Source: an uncultured Clostridia bacterium (GTDB lineage: Bacteria > Bacillota > Clostridia > Oscillospirales > Acutalibacteraceae). Taken from it: a stretch of 14,043 bases of DNA. The number at the start of each line of letters is the position of its first letter. The stretch's first letter is position 1. The notes beneath the pieces were generated by a model. It saw nothing but the letters and a program-made list of their open reading frames with translations. It had not been told where the DNA came from and did no database searches. The stretch covers positions 1 through 14,043 of the forward strand of contig CANQSG010000038.1 of the NCBI GenBank assembly GCA_947626485.1. Direction: 5' to 3'. Made by a program: the position numbers and the translations under genes. Positions 8,250-14,043 of the stretch are shown here, one piece after another.

Positions 8250-11132
8250 TTACTCATAGACGCGGCCGGCGTATTCGGCGATTTTGCGTTCGATTTCCTG
8301 ATCGGCGACGAGCGCCCATTCGGCGATGGCTTCCTTCGGCGTGGATTCCTCGTTGCGCGCCGCCCAGAAGGCCTGATCGATCGAACGCGAAACGTAATAG
8401 CTGCCGGGCACCTCGGCGATCTCCTGCACGTTCTTCCACTGCGTTTGGATCACGTCGAGCGCGTTGCCTTCCCACGACAAGCGCGAGAGGGCTTCGATGT
8501 TCGAGGTCGCGATGCGCCCCGAGACGCCGAGGATCGCTTCGGTTTCGGCGGAATAGCGGTACTGCGTGTCGGCGGAGACCCACCATTTCAGGAATTCCCA
8601 GGCCTCTTGCTTGTGCTTGCTCGCCCGCATGATGCCGCAGCCCGTGCCCGAACCGCTGCAGACGTTGTTGATGCTGCCGTCGTCATTCCGGAAGCCGGGC
8701 AGCGGCGCCATCTCCCATTTGCCGTCGATCTCGGGCGCCGAGACGAGGAAGGTGAGATACTGCGTGTAGAGCGCGATGCCGAGCGGGATGACGCCGATGC
8801 GGAATTTCTGGTAGAAGTTGGCGTCGGGGTCGAGCTTATAGCGGGTGTAGAAATCCGTCCACATCTCGAACGCCTGCACCGAATGGGGCTCGGTCAGCAG
8901 CGTGGCGTTCTGCTCTTTGTTGTAGACGCTGCCGCCGGTCTGCAGCAGCATCGTCGGGAAGATGCTCAGTCCCCCCGCGCCGGTGTTGACCGTCGTCGCC
9001 GCGGCGATCTTCGTATAGGGCAGATAGGTGTTCATGTTGTTGCGCTGCAGCACGCCCGTCGCCGTCAAAAATTCGCTCCAGGTCTTGGGCACCGCGATGC
9101 CCAGCTCGTTTAGAATGTCCTTGCGGTAGAACATGACGTAGAACTGCTGGGTATCGGGCAGCGCGTAGCACCCGCCGTGATAGCGATAGGGCAGCTCGGC
9201 GCCGGGTTGGAAGTTGCCGAGCGTCTGCTCGAAATCGGGGAACTGCGAAAGGTCGGTCAGCACGCCGCGCAGCGCGAGGTTGACCGGCTCGGTGCGCGCC
9301 ATTTGCAGGTAGAGGTCGGGCGGGTTGCCGGACAGCAGACCCTGCACCAACGTCGCGTTGACCTGCTGCACCTGCACGCCGATGCCGTGGTCGGGGGTGA
9401 AGGAGTCCTGGATCAGGGTGTTGAGTACCTTGACCTGGTCGCGGCCCCAGTTGACCCACAGCTTGACGGCGGGCTGCTCGGCGTCGTCGCTGATGACGGT
9501 GTTGTAGTCGCCCTGGAAAGAATAGAGGAAGCGCTTGAGGGTGTACGCCACGCCGGCGCCCCAGCTCGCGATGCCGGTCTGCGGCTTGCGGTCGGGGGCG
9601 GTCAGCAGGATCTCGTCGAGGTTCAGGCTCATGCTCTTGATGTCATAGAGCCAGGCGCTCAGGGTCTGGTAAACGGAATAATAGTTCTGAACGTAGAGGT
9701 GGGCGTCGAACATGTTCTCAAGCATCCGGTCGAGCACGCGCGCCATGTTGTTGAGGGCGCCGTAGAGCTCGCCGTTGACCCGCAGGCCGCCCTTGATATC
9801 CGCCGCGAGCTGCCGCAGCAGGTCGCGATTTTCGGTCAGCGTCTCGCGCAGGTTCGGGATCTGCTTGTGCAGCTCGTAGTCGCGGTTGGGGTCGGGCGAT
9901 TCGCCCGTGATCATGACCATGTCGAGATAGGTGTCGCCCAGCGTGCCGACGATGCCGTTCAGGCGTTCAAAGACCTGCGCGACGTCGGCGAGCGTCACCG
10001 AAAGGGAGAGGGTGTGCTTGCCCTGCTCAAGGTAGAAAAGGTAATCCGAACCCTCGCCGTCGGCAAAGGAGCGGTAGACCCATTTCGTGCCGTAGGGGAA
10101 GGCGATCTCCGAGGCCTCGGCGAAGGGGGTCTTGCCGTCGATGCGCAGCCAGCGGTAGACCTCGCCGTCGATGACGGCATTTTGTTTATAGGAGAAGCCG
10201 AGGCGATAGAGCCCGGTCGTCGGCACTTCGAACGACCAGACGATCTCCTGATTCGGCTGCCCCCAGTTGCCGCCGACGTAGTTGACGAGGGAGCGGTTCC
10301 AGCTGTGGGGGGTGACACTGGCGCTCGAGGTGTCCGACCGGCCGCCGAGGGCGGAATCGTTCTTATAGGCGGCGGTTTCGGCCTCGATGACGATGGGGTC
10401 GCCGTCGTAGCGCGGCAGGTTCGCGTAATTCGCCGAAACGGCGGCGTAATCCGCGGGGCGTTCGGGCGCGCCGAGCACGACCTGCGCGACCGAAAAGGCC
10501 TTGTCGAGGGCGCGCAGCGTGATCGTGTGGCCGCCCGCCGCGAGGGCGAACTCATAGGCGCCGAGGGCGACGCCGGATTTGTCCGTCACCGCGCGGGTGA
10601 CGAACCCTTCCTTGTGCTTCTGCGCGGGCGCGACCTCGTCCCCGTTGGAGAGGGCGCGGATGCCGCCGTCGTCCACCCAGACGGCGTTCATCGTCAGCTC
10701 GGCGCAGTCGGCAAACGGATAGGCGCCGTCGATGCGCAGCGCGAAATCGTATTCCGAGGCGTTCTTGTCGCCCGGTTCAAAGGTCAGCGACAGCGTATAG
10801 CGCGCGTCCTGCGGCACCGTGACGGCAAAGGAGGCGCTGCTGCCGGATTGCAGCGGAAAGGCCTGCCCATACGTCCCGTCCGCCGTCGGCGTGACCGCCG
10901 AAGAGGCCGCGGGCAAAAACGCGTCTTTGCCGAGCACGATGTCCGCCGTCGCCGCCGGGTAGGTCGCCGCCTGATCGTAGGCGGTATAGCCGGTTTCCGG
11001 CGCCGCCTGCGTGAGCGTGCCGCCCGCCGGAACCGACGCGGCGTCACCCGGCGCCGCCCAAGCGGGGGTCGTGCCGCCGAGCAGCAGCAGAGCGCAAAGC
11101 CCTACGCATACTGTTTTCGTTCGAAACTTCAA
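8250..11132 (-). CDS. Modular extracellular solute-binding protein with two N-terminal jelly-roll (CBM-like) modules
   Basis: A 960-aa protein, about twice the usual length of a family-1 sugar-binding protein. Residues 1-27 form a signal peptide ending TPAWA-AP, with no lipobox cysteine. Module 1 (about 55-222) and module 2 (about 246-412) are beta-rich; both contain an RIDG/LRIDG strand and end in a GHTITLRA or GKHTLSLSV strand, as in CBM6/CBM35-like folds. Module 2 opens with IVIEAETA, typical of such folds. A helical region (420-545) connects to the periplasmic-binding domain (about 553-960), which has IAVPKTWSEFLTA at 679-691, the SGSGTGCGIM turn at 826-835 and EAWEFLKWW at 843-851. Start: TTG at 11132 is the only candidate that keeps the signal peptide and has AAGGGTG upstream. 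The frame runs open further upstream, but into the isomerase gene. It probably gathers oligosaccharides; the substrate is unknown. Confidence 0.9.
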   Translation of the reverse strand: MKFRTKTVCVGLCALLLLGGTTPAWAAPGDAASVPAGGTLTQAAPETGYTAYDQAATYPAATADIVLGKDAFLPAASSAVTPTADGTYGQAFPLQSGSSASFAVTVPQDARYTLSLTFEPGDKNASEYDFALRIDGAYPFADCAELTMNAVWVDDGGIRALSNGDEVAPAQKHKEGFVTRAVTDKSGVALGAYEFALAAGGHTITLRALDKAFSVAQVVLGAPERPADYAAVSANYANLPRYDGDPIVIEAETAAYKNDSALGGRSDTSSASVTPHSWNRSLVNYVGGNWGQPNQEIVWSFEVPTTGLYRLGFSYKQNAVIDGEVYRWLRIDGKTPFAEASEIAFPYGTKWVYRSFADGEGSDYLFYLEQGKHTLSLSVTLADVAQVFERLNGIVGTLGDTYLDMVMITGESPDPNRDYELHKQIPNLRETLTENRDLLRQLAADIKGGLRVNGELYGALNNMARVLDRMLENMFDAHLYVQNYYSVYQTLSAWLYDIKSMSLNLDEILLTAPDRKPQTGIASWGAGVAYTLKRFLYSFQGDYNTVISDDAEQPAVKLWVNWGRDQVKVLNTLIQDSFTPDHGIGVQVQQVNATLVQGLLSGNPPDLYLQMARTEPVNLALRGVLTDLSQFPDFEQTLGNFQPGAELPYRYHGGCYALPDTQQFYVMFYRKDILNELGIAVPKTWSEFLTATGVLQRNNMNTYLPYTKIAAATTVNTGAGGLSIFPTMLLQTGGSVYNKEQNATLLTEPHSVQAFEMWTDFYTRYKLDPDANFYQKFRIGVIPLGIALYTQYLTFLVSAPEIDGKWEMAPLPGFRNDDGSINNVCSGSGTGCGIMRASKHKQEAWEFLKWWVSADTQYRYSAETEAILGVSGRIATSNIEALSRLSWEGNALDVIQTQWKNVQEIAEVPGSYYVSRSIDQAFWAARNEESTPKEAIAEWALVADQEIERKIAEYAGRVYE

Positions 11133-11140
11133 TCCGGATT

Positions 11141-11147
11141 CACCCTT
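11141..11147 (-). promoter_or_regulatory. Ribosome binding site that sets the TTG start of the solute-binding protein
   Basis: AAGGGTG lies 8 nt before the TTG at 11132-11130. The next in-frame Met codon is far inside the first module and would remove the signal peptide, so this site decides the start. Confidence 0.75.
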
Positions 11148-11163
11148 TACTGATTCAAAGATT

Positions 11164-11183
11164 TCGCCCGGTTTTCCGGGCGA
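11164..11183 (-). other. Intercistronic hairpin between isomerase and solute-binding-protein genes
   Basis: A perfect 8-bp stem, TCGCCCGG (11164-11171) / CCGGGCGA (11176-11183), has a 4-nt loop and lies in the 64-bp gap between the two genes. In minus-strand RNA it is followed by AAATCTTTG rather than a U-run, so it is a poor terminator. It may protect the downstream mRNA from 3'-5' decay or act as a processing site, allowing different levels of the isomerase and the binding protein. Its role is inferred. Confidence 0.6.
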
Positions 11184-11196
11184 GCCGGTTTTTCCG

Positions 11197-11937
11197 TCAG
11201 ACGCCGACGGAGCGCAGGTAAGCGGCGCTTTCGGCGATGCATTCCAGCGGCTTTTTGCCCGGCGTCGGGTTGTCCTGCTCGACGATGACCCACTTCGTGC
11301 CGATCTCGCGCGCGGTGTCGAGAATCGCGCGGGTCGGCAGCAGGCCGCTGCCGACGGAGGCGAGGGCAAAGCTGTCGGTGTGGGGCTCGCCGGTGTAATC
11401 CTTCAGGTGAATGAGCGGCACCCGGCCGGCGTATTTGCGCAGATACGCCACGGGGTCGACCCCGGCGGCGTTGCACCAGCAGGTGTCGAGCTCGATTTGC
11501 AGCAGATCGGGGTCGACGCCGGCATACATGATGTCGATCTTCAGTTCCCCTTCGTAGGTTTCGAATTCATAGGAGTGGTTGTGGTAGACGAGCTGCAAGC
11601 CGACTTTATGGCAGCGCTCGCCGACCTCGCGCAGGTAGCCGTGCGCCCAGCCGGCTTCGGGCTTCAGGGGCATGCCCTGCACCCCGGCGTAGGTCAGACC
11701 CGCCTCGCGATAGGCGCGCAGGGTCTCCTCGCTGCCGACCTCCTCGCCGGACATGTGCGCCGAGACGATCTCGAGCCCGGCGTTGCGGAAGATCTCGCCG
11801 ACGGCGGGGATCGTGTTGCCGTACAGACCGGCGAGCTCGACGCCGTCGTATCCCATTTCCTTGATCTGCTTCGCCACCCCGGCGAGATCGGCGGCGGCCT
11901 CATCGCGCACGCTGAAAACCTGGACTCCCAATTTCAT
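11197..11937 (-). CDS. Sugar phosphate isomerase/epimerase-like TIM-barrel protein (AP endonuclease 2 superfamily)
   Basis: A cytoplasmic 246-aa protein of the xylose-isomerase-like TIM-barrel superfamily that includes IolE and YcjR relatives. The barrel starts at once (MKLGVQVFSVRDE). Expected metal-site and active-site positions are present: E34 in DGVEL, YHNH at 118-121, E149 and D151 in IELD, H177 in LIHLKD and E220 in VIVEQD. Length is slightly short for the family but complete at both ends. The ATG at 11937 has a perfect GGAGGT 7 nt upstream. It is the first gene of the operon, about 25 nt below the promoter, so it should be well expressed. It presumably isomerises, epimerises or dehydrates the imported sugar or its derivative; the exact reaction cannot be told from sequence because members of this family differ widely. 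Confidence 0.88.
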   Translation of the reverse strand: MKLGVQVFSVRDEAAADLAGVAKQIKEMGYDGVELAGLYGNTIPAVGEIFRNAGLEIVSAHMSGEEVGSEETLRAYREAGLTYAGVQGMPLKPEAGWAHGYLREVGERCHKVGLQLVYHNHSYEFETYEGELKIDIMYAGVDPDLLQIELDTCWCNAAGVDPVAYLRKYAGRVPLIHLKDYTGEPHTDSFALASVGSGLLPTRAILDTAREIGTKWVIVEQDNPTPGKKPLECIAESAAYLRSVGV

Positions 11938-11944
11938 ACTGCAT

Positions 11945-11950
11945 ACCTCC
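11945..11950 (-). promoter_or_regulatory. Consensus ribosome binding site of the first operon gene
   Basis: GGAGGT (within AGGAGGT) lies 7 nt before the ATG at 11937. It excludes the out-of-frame ATG at 11944, which directly abuts it. Confidence 0.88.
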
Positions 11951-11969
11951 TGAAAGTATCATTTCTTCT

Positions 11970-11998
11970 ATTATACGGTGGAAACGCCGGGCGGTCAA
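11970..11998 (-). promoter_or_regulatory. Sigma-A promoter of the eight-gene operon
   Basis: On the minus strand, TTGACC (11998-11993) is separated by exactly 17 bp from a perfect TATAAT (11975-11970). The start point should lie near 11963, giving a leader of about 25 nt. A short A/T-rich stretch (about 12008-12027) just upstream of the -35 box stands out in this GC-rich DNA and could act as an UP element. It contains an imperfect GAAA-N4-TTTC repeat that might be an operator, but that is weak. No catabolite-repression (cre) site was recognised. Confidence 0.9.
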
Positions 11999-12005
11999 GC
12001 CGTCC

Positions 12006-12141
12006 TTTGGGAAAATTATTTCAGAAAAGCGTCCCAAGTCGCGCGCAGATTGTGAGATTTCCCCGATTTACGCGCGGCTTGCGGCGTTTTTTGCCGACGG
12101 GCGGGCACGAAACGGCGCCGTCCGCCGGCCTTTCATACGCA
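12006..12141. other. Intergenic stretch upstream of the operon promoter
   Basis: Apart from the A/T-rich patch next to the -35 box, I see no convincing gene, RNA or riboswitch fold here. A 10-bp palindrome (ACGGCGCCGT, 12112-12121) and a T6 run (12087-12092) are present without supporting context. Confidence 0.5.
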
Positions 12142-12176
12142 TTCCTGCGGAACCGGAAGACCCGATCCCGCAGGAA
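12142..12176 (-). terminator. Inverted repeat downstream of the GH16 gene (weak terminator or mRNA 3' end)
   Basis: A perfect 9-bp stem, TTCCTGCGG (12142-12150) / CCGCAGGAA (12168-12176), with a 17-nt loop begins about 26 nt after the GH16 stop codon. The minus-strand RNA has no U-run after it, so it is not a classic intrinsic terminator. It may mark the mRNA 3' end or slow decay. Confidence 0.45.
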
Positions 12177-12202
12177 GTGGAACCGCAAACGCGGTGTGGT
12201 GT

Positions 12203-14043
12203 TTACTTGCTCTTGACGTAGAGCAGAGAGCCGTCGTCCGCCTTCTGATAGAGCCGGACCCAGTCCCATTCCCAGCCGCCTTCGGTGTAACCGGGGGGCA
12301 GCGGGCGGGTGTCTTTGTAATCGTATATGGCGCCGCCGCCGCTGAGGACGATAAAGAGCGGCAGATCGCAGGCTTCGTAGGACGCGGTGTTGATGTGGCT
12401 CATCGCGATGCCGTCGACGTAGATGTCGATGTAGGTATCCGTCCAGAGCGCACCGACGGTGTGGAATTCGCCGTTGGCGCCCCAGGCCTTCTGCTGCCCC
12501 TTCTCATCATACTGATAGAACGACTTCTGGAAGCCGGTGCCGGGGCCGAGGTTCTGGTGGCTGTCGCCCCAGAGGTGGAGGTTGGGGGCGAAGCAGAGCG
12601 GGTCGCAGAACATCTCGAAGATGTCGATCTCCGCGAACTCCTTGACGCCGCCGTAGACCGAGTCGCCGTTGACCCAGAAGGCCGGCCAGAGACCCTGGAT
12701 ATCGGGGAAGTGGAACCGGCATTCGAGGTAGCCCCATTGATACAGCATCTTTTCGCTGCCGAGGGTGCGGATGGTGGGCGACGAGACGGTCGTGCCGGAA
12801 ATCTTGACGCGCTGCCACAGCAGACCGTCCTGCAGATAGCTCGTGTCGGTCGTGTAGTAGGAGACGCCGCCGAGGGCATTCTTGTCGGTCGCTTCGCGCG
12901 GACGGTGCGCCCAGGTCTTGCTGAGCTGCGTGCCGTTGAACTCGTCGTTCCAGGTCATCTTGTAGCCGTCGGTCAGGCTGTACCCGCCGTCATAGGTGCC
13001 GGTCTTGTTGTAATTCGCGGCGATGCTGCCCTTTTGCAGGTCGGTCGCGAAGGCGATGGTGGCGGCGTTGATGGCAGCCGAGGAATCGCCGCCGATGACG
13101 ACACGGTTGCCGGCCAGCGAGATCGTGTAGCTGTCGGTGACGGACTTCGAGACCGTGGTCAGGTAGTTGCTCGAGGTGCGGTTCGTCGCGCCGATTAAGA
13201 TTTCCTTATCCGCCGCCTTTGCGCTGTCGTCGACGATTTCGAGGATCGAGCCGGTCGCGCGGACGATCTCCTTCTGGAGGTAAGCCGCCGCCTCGCGCTC
13301 CATGAAGCCGGTCACCTTGCCGACCACGATGCGGTAATCGGTGGCGGTGTTGCCGTTGATGCGCAGCGTGTTGACCTCGTGATCGCGGGAGGAAACGTAA
13401 TTGAGGTTGGCGGGCAGCGAGGCCTTCGGCCCCGTGCACCATTTGGAAAGGAAGGTCTCGACCGCGAAGGACAGCGCCATGGCGTCGTTGGCGGCGATGA
13501 TGACGTTCTTGCCAGAGGTGCGGATGATGTAGTCGCCGTGATAGTTCTTGCGGGCGGCCTTGATCTCTTCAAGCGCCTGCTTCGCGGCGGCATTCGAGGT
13601 GTCGCAGACGAGGATGTTATACCCTTCGATCGGGCTGCTGGAGCTGACGACCTCGGCGCCGAGATTTTTCTCCATGCCGGCGCGCAGCTCTTCGGCGGCG
13701 GCGAGGATGGCGGAATCGGTCGAGGCGCAGATCACGCCGAAATCACTGAACCCGTTCGTCAGGAAGGGGATCGCCGTCGCGGCGGGCGCGCTGTTGCCGT
13801 TGCCGCCCGAAGGGGCTTGCCCCGGGATCTTGACGCGGTTTTCATGCCGCACGCGCAGGGGCTTTTGCACCTCGGACGTCGCTTCGGGCAGGTCGGCATA
13901 GCCGTCGCCCTCGGGCGCCTCGGTCACCATCGACGCCGTGATGAGCAGCGAATCGCCGGCGGCGAGGTCGATGTTTTCGAGGAAGGGGAAGTCGACCGCC
14001 GTCACGGTCTCGCCGAGCAGCGCCTCGTTGCCGAGGGTGCCCT
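12203..14043 (-). CDS. Glycoside hydrolase family 16 enzyme with two tandem alpha/beta modules (5' end outside window)
   Basis: Partial: the frame is open to the right edge, and the GTG at 14005 has neither ribosome site nor signal peptide. Numbering from that GTG, 600 aa are visible. The GH16 domain spans about 345-590: WNDEFNG at 352-358, GLWPAFWVNG at 438-447, the catalytic motif EIDIFE at 459-464 (E459 nucleophile, D461, E464 acid/base), FHTVGALWTD at 514-523 and WVRLYQ at 582-587. The ExDxxE spacing is the beta-bulge type seen in laminarinases and agarases. Before it lie two similar modules (about 88-190 and 224-325) resembling N-terminal domains of GH67-type enzymes, after a Gly/Ser/Pro-rich linker (61-78). 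The most N-terminal visible part looks like beta-sandwich. It probably acts outside the cell as an endo-glycanase on beta-glucan or galactan; substrate is not resolved. Confidence 0.9.
   Translation of the reverse strand, partial: GTLGNEALLGETVTAVDFPFLENIDLAAGDSLLITASMVTEAPEGDGYADLPEATSEVQKPLRVRHENRVKIPGQAPSGGNGNSAPAATAIPFLTNGFSDFGVICASTDSAILAAAEELRAGMEKNLGAEVVSSSSPIEGYNILVCDTSNAAAKQALEEIKAARKNYHGDYIIRTSGKNVIIAANDAMALSFAVETFLSKWCTGPKASLPANLNYVSSRDHEVNTLRINGNTATDYRIVVGKVTGFMEREAAAYLQKEIVRATGSILEIVDDSAKAADKEILIGATNRTSSNYLTTVSKSVTDSYTISLAGNRVVIGGDSSAAINAATIAFATDLQKGSIAANYNKTGTYDGGYSLTDGYKMTWNDEFNGTQLSKTWAHRPREATDKNALGGVSYYTTDTSYLQDGLLWQRVKISGTTVSSPTIRTLGSEKMLYQWGYLECRFHFPDIQGLWPAFWVNGDSVYGGVKEFAEIDIFEMFCDPLCFAPNLHLWGDSHQNLGPGTGFQKSFYQYDEKGQQKAWGANGEFHTVGALWTDTYIDIYVDGIAMSHINTASYEACDLPLFIVLSGGGAIYDYKDTRPLPPGYTEGGWEWDWVRLYQKADDGSLLYVKSK

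Noticed and set aside
11133..11369. N-terminal extension of the solute-binding protein to 11369
   Set aside because: The extension overlaps the isomerase gene, is Arg/Ser/Pro-rich shadow sequence, and would bury the signal peptide.
12076..12092. Possible plus-strand terminator (GC-rich bulged stem then T6)
   Set aside because: The stem is short with a bulge and there is no plus-strand gene to terminate.
12112..12121. Palindrome ACGGCGCCGT as an operator
   Set aside because: It lies about 115 bp upstream of the promoter, is short, and such GC palindromes arise easily in this composition.
12021..12269. 82-codon minus-strand frame across the GH16 stop
   Set aside because: It overlaps the 3' end of the GH16 gene in another frame, has no ribosome site and runs through the upstream promoter region.
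1..14043. CRISPR arrays, tRNA or rRNA genes, phage or transposase genes
   Set aside because: No direct repeats with spacers, cloverleaf-like segments or recombinase-type proteins were seen on either strand.

Overview
The window is GC-rich DNA (roughly 60 % by eye) in which every credible gene lies on the minus strand. Strong AGGAGG-type ribosome sites, a consensus sigma-A promoter, some GTG/TTG starts, and a sugar-ABC operon carrying DUF5696-like and Yip1-like proteins suggest a GC-rich Bacillota, probably a carbohydrate-degrading Clostridia. Lineage is an inference; no rRNA or marker gene is present.

Reading in the direction of transcription (right to left), the layout is as follows. (1) At 14043-12203 lies the 3' part of a secreted glycoside hydrolase family 16 enzyme, entering from outside the window. 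(2) A gap of about 265 bp holds a hairpin and a very good promoter (TTGACC-N17-TATAAT). (3) This promoter drives a tightly packed eight-gene operon, about 11.8 kb long: sugar-phosphate isomerase/epimerase-like TIM barrel (11937-11197); a 960-aa solute-binding protein with two putative carbohydrate-binding modules in front (11132-8250); permease pair A (8237-7323 and 7317-6412); a beta-propeller/TPR/Yip1-like membrane protein (6402-4252); a DUF5696-like lipoprotein with a probable TIM-barrel core (4234-1988); and permease pair B (1991-1095 and 1089-124). (4) A strong intrinsic terminator at 79-114 closes the operon. A second hairpin at 42-69 points the other way and probably ends something left of the window.

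Inferred working model: the GH16 enzyme cuts a beta-glucan or galactan outside the cell. The modular binding protein captures the products and hands them to one or both permease pairs. A shared ATPase encoded elsewhere (MsmX/UgpC type) would power import, and the isomerase would act on the imported sugar. The propeller-Yip1 protein and the DUF5696 lipoprotein sit between the two permease pairs and face outward. Their co-transcription with a second, loop-rich permease pair that has no binding protein of its own is the most unusual part of the window. It may represent an uncharacterised surface glycan-handling complex. Neither an ABC ATPase nor a transcription regulator is encoded here.
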